DNA of 33,671 nt, from positions 1 to 33,671 of the forward strand of contig AJWJ01000245.1 in NCBI GenBank assembly GCA_000277445.1, given 5' to 3'. Under the pieces are notes generated by a model. The model was not told the origin of the DNA and searched no databases. It was given only the letters and a program-made list of their open reading frames with translations. The position numbers and the translations under genes were made by a program. Below are positions 10,423 to 21,024 of the stretch, one piece after another. How positions within the stretch are numbered: the stretch's first letter is position 1; the number at the start of each line of letters is the position of its first letter. Source of the stretch: Polysphondylium violaceum. Lineage: Eukaryota > Evosea > Eumycetozoa > Dictyosteliales > Dictyosteliaceae.

Positions 10423-12593
10423 ATGAGCATTTATAATACTAGTCAAAATAACAGTACAATAAACAGCAGCAGCAGCAGCAGCAGGAGTAGAAGTAGTAGT
10501 GGCAATAGTGGTAGTGCTGTTGGTGGTGATAGGTTTAATAATAATAGTAACAACAACAACTATCAGAGTTTTAACAACTACAATAGTAATAAACAAACAA
10601 ATGTCATAGTTTTTGATGATACACTAGAAGAAGAAAGAGAACTATCGAGTATTTTAAACTCTCATTTCCCTGGTGAGACTGGTGTTGTAAATAGTAATAA
10701 TAATAATAATAACAATAATAATATAAATAATAACAATAGTAATAACAATAATAATAGTAGTAGTCAAGACAATATAGAAAAAATAAATGACAATAATGAT
10801 AATCAATTAAATAATAGTTTAGAATCTAGTGGTACAGAAATTAATAACATTTTACAAGATATAGAAGTTTCAATTGAAAAAGAAATAGAGATAGAAAACA
10901 CAATTGATCAAATCATAAAAGAAGACATAGAAGAGCATCCTCCTCCAACAATTACAATGAATAGTGGATTTATACAATACAACGATATAAACGATAACAA
11001 TAATAACAATAATAATAATAATGATGATGATCAACAATTTTCTAATATTATAGATAGTAACAATTCTAATGAACTATTGTTTACAAATCAAATGCACAAT
11101 ACATCATTATCATCCTCTTTAAAATCATTTGATTCAAATAGTTCATTTTTAAGTAAACTATCATCAGCTGCTTTAACCTCACCTGATAAAACTATAATAT
11201 TTTCAGCATATAATCATACAAAATATCGGGTAAGTGTGTTTGACATTGATTATATATTACTAGTAGCTAGCTCTTTTGATTATTATGAATAGATGTTAAT
11301 ATATAAACTATAAACAGTTGAGTGATTTAGTATTATTACTGAAGGATATCAATACGGGTGTACCAGTAAGAGATAGATATTATAATTTTCAAAATTACAA
11401 ACAATGTTTTTCAGGATCAGATTTAATTGAATGGTTAATTTCTCATAGTATAAGTTTAAATAGAAATCAAGCAACACAATTGGGTCAATATCTATTGGAT
11501 CAATCAATTATTAAACATTATTGGAGCGATCAACCTTTTAGAGATGCAAATAATATTTATTATTGTTTTAAAGATTATTTTGGTGTAAATGATGATCAAG
11601 TAATGTATTCTAGACTGACTATTCACAATAACACAGATTTAAATATATAGAAATACTAACTCGAATAAATATCACAACAGTTGTATTCAATTATTCAAGG
11701 AATGCAAGGCATGAAATCAGATCAACCTGGTGTAACAAGAATGGATAGATCAAGTTTTTTAAAAAAATATAAAGATTGTTTTGTAGGATCTGAAGCAGTA
11801 ACTTGGATGATGTTAAATTATCCAGAGTTGGTGGAAAATAGAGATGAAGCATTAAAACTATGCCAGGAAATATTAAATAGAGGTTATATAACAACTGCTT
11901 CAAAATCAAAAGATTTTTTCAAAGATGATGGCACCTATTATGTTTTTAGAGTAAGTAATCAGTAGTAGGAGTAGTAGGTAGTAGATTATAACAATAGTAA
12001 ATCAATACTAATGATTTCTATAGAATATACTCTATAGTGGATATTTAGGTAAAAAGAGTAAATCGAAACCAATTTGGAAAGTTAAATGGTTTGCATTAAG
12101 AGGTGGTGGAATGTGTAATGAACATATTTTATGGTGTTTTGGATCACCCAGAGATCCGGAGCCTTCAAAAGGAATAGAGCTATCAAATGCATACATTAGA
12201 GAATGTGAATGTGGTGGTGGTATAGAATGTTTTGAAATTGTGACACATGAAAGAATATTTTGTTTAAGAGCATCCAATATCAGTATCCTTAAACTATGGG
12301 TAGAATTTCTTTCCTCTCATACCACTGCCATCTCTGAAGAAAATGCTTTATTCGAACAAGCTGAACAAGCAATTCAATACGAAAGTATCAAGTTGTCAGA
12401 TCTATTTTTCCAAAAAATTAAAGAAAAAGAAAAACTACTGTTGGAATCAAACTCATCTGCATCATCATTATCATCATTATCATCATCACTATCATCCTCA
12501 CTATCTTCATCTTTACCATCGTCATCATCACTGTTATCTTCTTCATCAACACCGACAAGACCACCACTAACAACAGCAATAACTAAAAACTAA
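10423..12593 (+). CDS. DEP-DEP-PH domain signalling adaptor (about 642 aa)
   Basis: Four exons join in phase 0: 10423-11229, 11318-11599, 11681-11950 and 12024-12593. Residues 1-265 are low complexity (Ser and Asn runs, an acidic coiled-coil-like stretch of EIEKEIEIEN type). Two DEP domains follow (about 270-360 and 365-453), each with the family core: FSGSDLIEWL and FVGSEAVTWM, then LGQYLLDQSII and LCQEILNRGYI, then YYCF and YYVF. The last exon has a PH domain (about 457-560; YSGYLGKKSK, WKVKWFALRG, and a terminal LKLWVEFL helix) and a poly-Ser tail. DEP domains bring proteins to membranes or G-protein-coupled receptors, and PH domains bind phosphoinositides or proteins, so a membrane-recruited adaptor is likely. 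No enzymatic domain is present. The exon 2 donor could instead be at 11585 (GTAAAT), which would drop five residues. I do not know a gene symbol. Confidence 0.85.
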
Positions 12594-13143
12594 TATCTAT
12601 ACATTATTGAATAAAATAATAATGTGTAATTGGAGGGTTTTGGTTTTATATTTTATTATTTTTATTTATTTATTTTTAACATCATATGATATAATATTAA
12701 CTACCAGAAGCGTAGCTTTTAATCAATAGTCTAAATATTTGTAGTAGGTGTAAAAATAGTGTAGTAGAAATACAAATATGGTTTGAGCATCTGAATTTCA
12801 ACTTTGAATTTTTAAAAATTTCACACACCCAAAGGCCACCCTTTAAAAAAAAAAACCGATCGAGTTTTTATTTCGCAAAAAAAAAATAGGTTTTTTTATT
12901 TTATCTGTTTTTGGTTTGTGATAATAATAATCATTTATATTTTTATTATAAATAATAAATTTATTTATTCATTCGTTATTCACAATAAACACATATATAC
13001 ATACATATATTCATAGTATTATTTGTATCGTACACCTCCTTATCGATCCAAACTCGTTTATATGGATTATAAAAACAACTACAAAAACAACAACAACTCA
13101 TAAACAACACACCATTATAGTTTTATTGCTTTGATAGAGTATA

Positions 13144-13272
13144 ATGCATAATAAGCTTCCAATCAATAATAATTTTTCAAACAGTAATAGCAGCAACAGC
13201 AACAATAAGAAAATTATTACACAGATTCTTTTAAATCAAAGAAAGATTCCAATATCATCTAGTCAATTATAA
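13144..13272 (+). CDS. Candidate small ORF (42 aa) in the kinase upstream region
   Basis: An ATG at 13144 opens 42 codons to a TAA. The product starts MHNKLPINNNFSNSNSSN and contains a KKIITQILLNQRKIPI segment. The Asn/Ser codon mix (AAT, AAC, AGC, AGT) and an adenine- and CAA-rich leader just upstream (13070-13110) look like an expressed dictyostelid 5' end. Nothing about it suggests a function. It could be an upstream ORF in a long kinase leader, a first exon whose continuation I cannot find, or chance. Confidence 0.2.
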   Translation: MHNKLPINNNFSNSNSSNSNNKKIITQILLNQRKIPISSSQL

Positions 13273-13591
13273 ATCTTTGACATCTTTATCCATATACACC
13301 AGACATTTCTATTTATTTATTTATTTATCCATATACAAGTATTTGTCTCACCTCTAAACCAGGTTTAGAAAGAGATAGATAAAAACACACCTTTTATTTC
13401 TCACAAAACTTTTTTTTTTTTTCTTTTTCTTTTTTTTAATTTTTATTTTTTTTTTATTTTTTCAACTTCAACTTTCTCCCCATCGATTGTTGACAGAGAT
13501 CCCTCTCTATCCTACTTTGTTAGTTATCGTAATAATTCTCAATTTATTGCACCCCTCTCATACACTTTTTTCTCCCCCGGAAACTAAATTT

Positions 13592-13709
13592 CAACGCTAA
13601 AGGAAACAAACCTTGTTTTAGGGGTCAACGCTCAAGCACTTTTTTTTCATTTTTTTTTTATTTCAAAAGATTTTTACAATTTAAATTGGTCGACTCCCCA
13701 ACCAACGCT
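13592..13709. promoter_or_regulatory. Triple CAACGCT element
   Basis: CAACGCT occurs at 13592-13598, 13626-13632 and 13703-13709, all in the same orientation. The last two are followed by CA. It is a G/C-containing heptamer repeated in an A/T-rich region, so it is a reasonable candidate factor site. The factor is unknown. Confidence 0.3.
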
Positions 13710-14160
13710 CAGAATTTCTCTGTGAGTGGGTGATTTTGAATCAATAGTAGTAGTAGCTATCAACAACACAACACAGCAGAAAATCAGTGGATAGATTCAT
13801 ATTCTTTTTTACCTAGTGTGTAAAAAACTTTTGTTTGAAATTCAGCCAAAACTAAATCAATATTATTAATAATAATAGAGTGACTTTGCAGCAACAGCAG
13901 AATAGAAGCAACAATCCTTATTAATAATACTATTGTAAGTGTTTTATTGTTTGTTAGGAAAGAAAAAGAGTTTTTTTTCTATTGAAAAAAGGGAATATTT
14001 TATTTATGTCGCGCTATAGGAAATTTGATCAATATCTTTTCATATTATTGTTAATTTATTGTGTGTATATGTCATATTATTATTTGAAATGGTGGTCTTT
14101 TAAAATACTAAAAAAGTTATCACCCATCGTCTAAATTTGCTACTCTCACAGTTATGATAT

Positions 14161-14190
14161 TCACACACCCCCTATCACCACACCCACACA
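14161..14190 (-). promoter_or_regulatory. G-box-like cluster upstream of the kinase
   Basis: The plus strand reads TCACACACCCCCTATCACCA followed by CACCCACACA. The minus strand is thus G/T-alternating (TGTGTGGGTGTGG), the pattern bound by GBF in dictyostelid developmental promoters. It lies about 2.25 kb before the kinase start codon. The factor assignment is inference. Confidence 0.3.
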
Positions 14191-15405
14191 TTGATTTATT
14201 TGGTCATCAACATATTCGTCCATAAATATCATACATATATGTATTGTATTGCATTGTATTTATTGCACTTGTCATAAAATTAAATCATCAAAAAAGAAAA
14301 CAAAATAGTAGTGGTGAATCACAAATATCGTATATCGTTGCATCCATCCCTCATCCATCATATTTTATTTACCCAATCAAAAAACATCTATTTTTATTAT
14401 CAAAACAAAAAAATGTACAACAACAAATCACCCCTCAAAATGATGACAATGTTCTTATAAGTAAAAATAGTAAAAATGGTGTAAAAAACTCAAAAAAAAC
14501 AAAAAGAAAAAAAAAAAAAGAAAAAAAAAAAATAATGATGCTTCTTTTTTACCCAGTTTGGTGCATTTTCCTTATCAATACCAATATTTCACAATAATAG
14601 TTGTATTATATTATTTATTTCACACTGTATAAAACGATTACATGGTTATATTTTTATATATCTCTACACCCAAACAACAATAACAATTATTTATTATTTT
14701 AAAACAAATAATCACACCACACCATAAAACACATACACACACAAAAGGTAATTTAATATTTTATTGTTTGTTTGTTCCTTGATCACGTGGTGATATTACC
14801 TCAACTTGTTATTATTACCCCCACTCCCTCAACATCATATTTAAACAAAAAAGATGGAAAATTTAAATTATTGAAAAAAAAAAAAGTAGAATACACACAT
14901 TCACACTCACCCATCATAAGTTTAAGAGGGAAATCTAAAACTATTTGCTGGAAAGATTTATAAAACTCTTCACAAATTAAATTATTAAATTTAATTTTAA
15001 AAAAAAACAAAAACAAAACCAAACATTAGCAATCACTTATGGCAACAATTTATTGTTTTGTCTATATTGTTGTTGTACTACTATAAACAACATCAAGTTT
15101 TTTAATTGTTTATTTAGGTAACTTTACCACCAAATCCTTTTAAATAATACACCCTTTGCACATTTAACACACTTAACACTCGCAAAACAAATCGTTTTTC
15201 CTTTTGTTTTCACACTTTTTTTCACACACTCACATACACAACACACACATACTATTTTAAACATTTCCACCACAACACCACAATCCAATCGTATCAACAT
15301 TACCACTGCCACCACTACCAACACAACAATATTAAAATTATAACTACTACTATTATTATTATATTACTTTTGTTATCCATCTATATTGTGGTTAGCGCGC
15401 ACTTT

Positions 15406-15428
15406 TATATATATATATATATATATAT
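15406..15428. repeat. TA dinucleotide microsatellite
   Basis: An uninterrupted TA alternation of about eleven units in the kinase upstream region. It is expected to be polymorphic. Confidence 0.8.
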
Positions 15429-16438
15429 TTATACAAAAGTAATATCACTATAGAAAGTGATTCAACATCATATATATTTATATACACTTGTATTTCTTTA
15501 TTTATATTAGTATTTATCTAAACAAAAAACTTATATCACCGGTTGTTCTGCTACGATATATAGTAGCCAGTTATCCTCATTTACACACAAATTACAATGC
15601 GATCTACAGGATCAGTTTTTTAATATTAATATACATCTCTCATTCTTACTATATATCATTCTATTTGGTGTTGTTATAACAACAATATCGCACATATACA
15701 TACATACATTCACATACTCATCATCACAATAGTGTGAGTGTGCTGTGTTTTTTTTTTATTTCTATTTGTTATCTATATATATATTTATAATTATTTCACG
15801 CTCCCCACTCACTTTTCCTGGTGATAAGATTAATATACACATTTGTGCACCACTCACTCCCTCTAAAAACAAAAAAAAACAAAAACAAAAAAAAAACAAA
15901 AACACAATTTGAAAAGTTATTTATTTATCCATTGCCTTTTTTATTTATTATAATCCATCTAGATAATATATTTTATTATAATAATAACTTCCCTCCTCTT
16001 TTTTTTTTTTTTTTGTCTCTCTCTTCTTTTCTTTTTTTCTCTGTGGTTGGTGGCTCTTTTTTTTGTAAGAGAAAATATAGTTGTGTTGTTGTAGTACCCC
16101 TTTTAGTGTTTGTTTAATATTTACCGACAAACTGTTATCAGTAGCAGTTTAAATTAGCAACATTATATTAAAAGACATCTTTTAAAATTTTATAGTTAGT
16201 TTTTGTTCAACAAAAGGTTTACATATTCAATTAGTGTTAATATTTATCAAGAGAACATACCACTTTCAAGTCTAGCAGGTGATCTATATATAGCTTTGCT
16301 TTTCAAAAAGTAAAAAGAATCGACTAAAACTCTATAGATAGATAGCATTAGCAATAGAATAGTAAATAACAACAACAACACCATATAAATAATTAGAGAT
16401 ATAGTATACACACACAACACACATATATACAAAACAAT

Positions 16439-19400
16439 ATGACTATATCAACAGACGACAAGCACGATAAGCATGGTGATAAACATGATAAACACGATAA
16501 ACATCATTTAGCCAATGATAAAGTTGATCTTAAACCAGTAAAACCTAGAAAAACGTATCCAAACTCTGCCGATCAATACGAACTCAAAGAAATTATAGGT
16601 AAAGGTGGAAGTGGACTTGTCAATAGAGCAGTTTGCATTCCATATCAAGAAAATGTAGCGATTAAAATTATAGATTTAGAACATTGTAAAAATATTTCAC
16701 TCGAAGAAATTAGAAAAGAAATTCAGGCAATGAGTTTATGTCATCATCCAAATGTAGTAGCCTATCACACTAGTTTTGTTCATAATCATTCATTATGGGT
16801 AGTTATGGATTTCTTGTCGGCTGGTTCATGTTCTGATATTATGAGATTCTCTTTTCCACAGGGTTTTGAAGAACATGTGATAGCTACCATTTTAAAAGAA
16901 ACACTAAAGGCAATTTGTTACTTTCACAAAACAGGTAGAATTCATAGAGACATCAAGTCTGGTAATATTTTAATCGATCATAATGGAAATATTCAATTAA
17001 GCGATTTTGGTGTTAGTGCTACTCTGGTTGATACCGGTGAAACTAGTAGAAATACTTTTGTTGGTACTCCATGTTGGATGGCCCCAGTATGTATATTCAT
17101 AGTAATAGTAAACTGAGTAATAATTTATTAACTTTTTTTTTATTTCCTAGGAAATTATGGAACAAGTAAATTACGATTATGCAGTTGATATTTGGTCATT
17201 TGGTATTACAGCATTAGAATTGGCAAGAGGAAAAGCACCATTTTCAGAATATCCACCAATGAAGGTATTATTATTAACACTTCAAAATCCTCCACCTTCT
17301 TTAGACGGTGATGGTGAGGGTAAATGGTCACATAGTTTTAAAGATTTGGTTGAACGTTGTCTTCAAAAAGACCCTGCCAAAAGACCAATACCAGCTAAAC
17401 TTTTAGAACACAGATTCTTTAAACAAGCAAAGAAACCAGAGTACTTAGTCAGTCATATTCTTTCAAAACTTCCACCTTTAGGTCAAAGATATCAAATGCT
17501 TTCAGAAGATTCCTTTGCAATGTTGAGAAACACATCATCTCCACAATTTGACACTGGAAATACGAATGCATCTGATGAATGGATATTTCCAGATTCTAAA
17601 GATGATCATCCAACTCCAACTAAATCACAACCACCACAAATTACCACAACCACCACTACAACAACATCGACAACAAATAATTTAACACACATTAATAGTA
17701 ATAATACATTTTCAGGATCTGCTGTTAGTAGTACACCATCACCATTTCAAACACCAATACAAACACCATCGACCTCACCATCATCAACACCAAATCCAAG
17801 TAGAACATCAACACCAACTAGTCAATTAAGTCATTCTACTGGTATTCATCTTGCAGTTAATCACAATGCAAATCATCATCCAAGTCCAATTCCAAGTCCA
17901 AATCCTATTAGTCAATCAGGAACAACACCACCTCCACCAAATCATCAAGTGTTGGCTCATCATACTCATTTACACAATCCAACACATTTATCACTTTCAA
18001 CTGGAAATATGCCAAACAATAGTAATCATGGTGCTGGTGCTTATTCAACCACAGGACTCACCCATAGTTCAATTCATTCTGCCAACTCGTCGACATCATC
18101 AAATCTTAAAACTCCAAACCCAATCAATGCAATCAACATTTTAAAACTTAATCAATCCGACTTGATAACTCCACCAAAAACTTCACCTAAAAAAGAACCA
18201 CATAATATTATTAGTTCATCATCAGCAGTAAATAATACAACTTCACCAAAATCAGTAACTTCAACTTCACCAATAAACCACAAAGAAAACAACAATACAA
18301 TCAATAGTAATAGTTCAAATGGTAGTAATATTAATAGCTCATCAGACATTCCAAGAGAATCATTAATTTCATCCAATGGTGGTGCAACATTTACCAAACC
18401 ACCATCACCATCTTCAGATAGAGAATCACGTCCAAAACAACGTAGAGGTGAATCATCAAGACAGTCATCTAGAGCTTCATCACTTTCCGATAGTTCAGAT
18501 TCAAGTTCTCACAATACTAGTTCTGATGAACATTCATCTAGATACGATGATAAACATAAAAGAAGATCAAGAAAAGAGAAATATAGAGAGCGTGATAATA
18601 GAAAGAGAATATCCAAAAGTAGAAATGTAAGCAGAGATAGAGAGTCTAGAAGAGAAAGAGATCGTGATAGAAGTAGAGATAGAAGTAGAGACCGTGATAG
18701 AAGTAGGGAAAGAGATAGAAGTAGAGATCGTTCAAGAGATAGAAGCAGAGAACGTGATAGAAGTAGGGAAAGAGATAGAAGTAGAGAACGTGATTCAAGA
18801 AGAGATAGAGACCGTGATAGAGATAGAAGTAGAGAACGTGATAGAAGTAGAGACTATAGAGACCGTTCAAGAAGTAGAGATAGAGATTATAGAGATCGTT
18901 CAAGAGAAAGCTATAGAGATCGTTCAAGAAGTAGAAGTAGAGATAGAGACAGTCATAGAGATCGTTCAAGAAGTAGAAGTAGAGACAGCAGAAATAAGAG
19001 CCGTGACAGATCATCAAGCTCTGATAGAGATCACAAGTCATCATCTTCAAAATATAAGAAATCATCATCGAGCAATAGAAAAAATGATAAAATTCAATCA
19101 AAACTTGTCAAACAACAACAACACATATCTTTTCTTGAAGATAAAATTTCAACTCTTACGAATTGGGTTCAACAACAACAAATGCTCACTCAACATTCAG
19201 CAACACTTGACCCAACTCTACTTTCTAAACTCCAAAATCAATTAGATCTCTTACAAAATGAAAACTCAATTTTAAGAAATGAAAATAATAACTTAAAAAC
19301 GATTGTAGGTGTTAGTGGTAATGGTAGTAATAATAATTCTTTGTCAAGTTCCTCTGGATTAGCATTAAGAAATAGTTTATTTGGTCTTCAAAGTCTTAAT

Positions 19401-19445
19401 CAATCATCAAATACAACCTCCCCTCCATCTCAACAAAATCATTAA
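16439..19445 (+). CDS. fray2: Fray/SPAK/OSR1-type Ser/Thr kinase with RS-rich tail (980 aa)
   Basis: Exons 16439-17086 and 17151-19445 join in phase 0. The intron interrupts the activation-segment motif exactly between MAP and EIM. The STE20-group kinase domain (about 47-312) has the glycine loop GKGGSG (54-59), VAIK with Lys76, HRDIKSGN with Asp171, DFG with Asp189, and TFVGTPCWMAPE with Thr206 in the position WNK kinases phosphorylate in OSR1. EIQAM...CHHPNVV matches the OSR1/SPAK C-helix region, so the Fray family is clear. The N-terminus is a short DKH repeat. After the kinase come a Ser/Thr/Pro/His-rich linker, a dense Arg-Ser/Arg-Asp repeat domain (about 715-845) and a Gln/Leu coiled coil (about 866-934). 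RS domains usually bind RNA-processing factors, so a nuclear role is possible. I see no conserved C-terminal RFxV-binding domain. The size is near that of dictyostelid Fray2; the symbol rests on that and on the RS tail. Confidence 0.9.
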
Positions 19446-19562
19446 ATAACAATTGTAGATAACAACAACAATAACAAATGCAAAAAAGATAAGATCTTTA
19501 ATATTTCGAAACAATATTATAATACATACATTTCTATATATTTCTATTTACTTAATAAAATG

Positions 19563-19583
19563 AAAAAAAAAAAAAAAAAAAAA
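19563..19583. repeat. 21-nt A homopolymer downstream of the kinase gene
   Basis: A pure A run about 120 nt after the kinase stop codon, just before an inverted repeat. It may be part of the 3'-end region. It is genomic, with no sign of a retrocopy nearby. Confidence 0.75.
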
Positions 19584-19591
19584 CGAAAACT

Positions 19592-19614
19592 ACCAGTAAA
19601 GAATAATTACTGGT
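19592..19614. terminator. Hairpin between convergent kinase and pseudouridine synthase genes
   Basis: ACCAGTAA-AGAATAA-TTACTGGT forms a perfect 8-bp stem with a 7-nt loop. It is about 150 nt past the kinase stop and about 45 nt past the stop of the opposing gene. Its place midway in a 211-nt convergent gap suggests a two-way 3'-end signal. That is inference; eukaryotic transcription is not known to need such hairpins. Confidence 0.4.
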
Positions 19615-19656
19615 TTACTACTCCCATCTCCAATCCTATATCAATGTGTATATTTA

Positions 19657-20722
19657 TTATTTATTTAATATTTTATTTTGATTTAAACTAAAATCTTTGT
19701 CTTTGATTAATTTCTCTGTTGCTCTTAAATCTTTGCTCCATTTTTTGACAAACTTTTGTAAATCACCTGTTAATTTTGCTTCAATGACTTCACCTGGCTT
19801 CAAAGTTGAGGGCAATAAATAGGGACCATATTTAACTCTAACTAATCTCAAAACTTTAATATTAAAATACTCTAATATCTTTCTAATTTCTCTATTCTTT
19901 CCTTCTGTGAGTGTAAGTATAATCCATGAATTTGACTCTGTTTCACTTTCAATCTCTGCTTTAATTGGTTTATATTGTACATCATCAATGACAATTCCTT
20001 TTTCTAGCAAAAGCTTCATTCTCTCTGTCAACTGACCAAATATTCTAACTTTATAAATTCTTGTAACCTCTGTTTTTGGATGTTCTAAATATCTTGACAA
20101 CTCTCCATCATTTGTTAATAAAATCAATCCCTCTGAATAATAATCTAATCTTCCCTTTTAATGATTTAAGTGTAAATAATAATGCATCCTTGAATTAGAG
20201 CGGATAGATATCTTTTTTAAAACTTACAACTGGTATAATATGTGGTTTATTCATAACCTTTTGAAGAATTTCAACTAAACAATCTCTTCCAAAACTATCT
20301 TTTGTTGAAACTAAAGTGTTTCTTGGTTTATGATGAATCCATAGCTTTGGAATCGAAGGTCTTATAATCTTATTATCTACTTTTACTATATCTCCTGCAC
20401 CAATCAAAAAACTTTCACCTATTTTAGCAACTTTATCATTGATTGTAACTCTACCACTTTTGATCATTTCCTCTGATAATCTCCTTGATGCTACTCCGCA
20501 TCTAGCTAAATACTTTTGTACTCTTTCTTTTTTATCTATACTGTTGTCATTGTCGAGAGATGATGTTATTTTACTATTATCATTGTCTATATTGCTTGTG
20601 GTTATATATCTACTACCGATATTGCATCTGCTATATAACCCCCTATTTAATATAGGATTCACACAAAATATTGTATTTATACATTTTATGAATGATTTAA
20701 TCATTTTCTCTTTTATCTGCAA
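19657..20722 (-). CDS. RluB/RsuA-family pseudouridine synthase, probably mitochondrial (330 aa)
   Basis: Exons 20722-20228 and 20154-19657 join in phase 0. The N-terminal 45 residues are basic and acid-poor (from the second Met, MIKSFIKCINTIF.., with RGLYSR and GSRY), like a mitochondrial presequence. An S4 RNA-binding domain follows (about 68-115; VQKYLARCGVASRR, SGRVTIND). The second exon begins GRLDYYSEGLILLTNDG (166-182), the RsuA/RluB/RluE/RluF active-site motif, with Asp169 as the expected catalytic residue. LTLTEGKNREIRKIL then matches the family's C-terminal motif. Bacterial members modify 16S or 23S rRNA. Here the target is likely mitochondrial rRNA, by inference from the presequence. 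The splice acceptor is CATTAAAAG, without a pyrimidine tract, but the join falls precisely on the conserved Gly. An ATG at 20704 may be the true start. Confidence 0.88.
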
Positions 20723-21024
20723 CTAACAAGAATTTCGTTTTTTGTCGGTAAAAAAAATGATCGTTTTTTTTTTCAATTCAAATACAATACAAATTTTATT
20801 AATAAATAATCTTTGAGATAAAGTCATCAATATAAAGTAATAATGAGATTTTTATTTAATACATAATATACACATAACCATAAATACTTTTTATATGAGA
20901 ATATTCAAATGTTGTCAAAAAAGAAAAAGAGAATATATATTAAAACACCAATATAATTTCGTGTAATTAATTAATCAATAATACTACATATTTTCAACAA
21001 CTACCAAAATTTATTATTATTTAT
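20723..21024. other. Intergenic gap between rpl7 and the pseudouridine synthase gene
   Basis: About 300 nt separate two minus-strand genes. They contain the 3' region of rpl7 and the promoter of the synthase. It is A/T-rich, with no element that I can recognise. Confidence 0.6.

Larger units (their letters stand above)
12594..16438. other. Long upstream region of the kinase gene; gene-poor and strand-skewed
   Basis: This 3.8 kb gap is by far the longest here. It is a patchwork of A/T homopolymers and C/A-rich plus-strand stretches with very few Gs, most clearly 14110-14220, 14740-14840 and 15120-15330. Three copies of CAACGCT occur within about 120 nt (13592-13598, 13626-13632 and 13703-13709). 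A C-rich cluster at 14161-14190 reads as G-boxes on the minus strand. Splice-like signals occur outside any coding frame (GTAAGT at 13935, AAAAGGTAATT at 14745, TTTAGGTAAC at 15116), so leader exons of the kinase mRNA could lie here. A 42-codon open frame is listed separately. Other open frames in the gap are low-complexity and rejected. Confidence 0.6.

Noticed and set aside
14244-14597. 117-codon plus-strand open frame
   Set aside because: It is Lys/Ile low complexity from homopolymers, with no motif, no splice partner and a composition like the surrounding gap.
15821-16130. Overlapping open frames on both strands before the kinase
   Set aside because: Phe/Lys/Ser runs from T- and A-rich homopolymers; no coding signal.
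18646-19245. Long alternative-frame and antisense ORFs over the kinase tail
   Set aside because: Shadows of the RS repeat; Val/Glu/Ile and Tyr/Leu/Phe periodicity follows from the repeat unit.
19563-19583. A homopolymer as the tail of a retrocopy
   Set aside because: No duplicated gene fragment precedes it and no target-site duplication is seen; A runs of this size are common in this genome.
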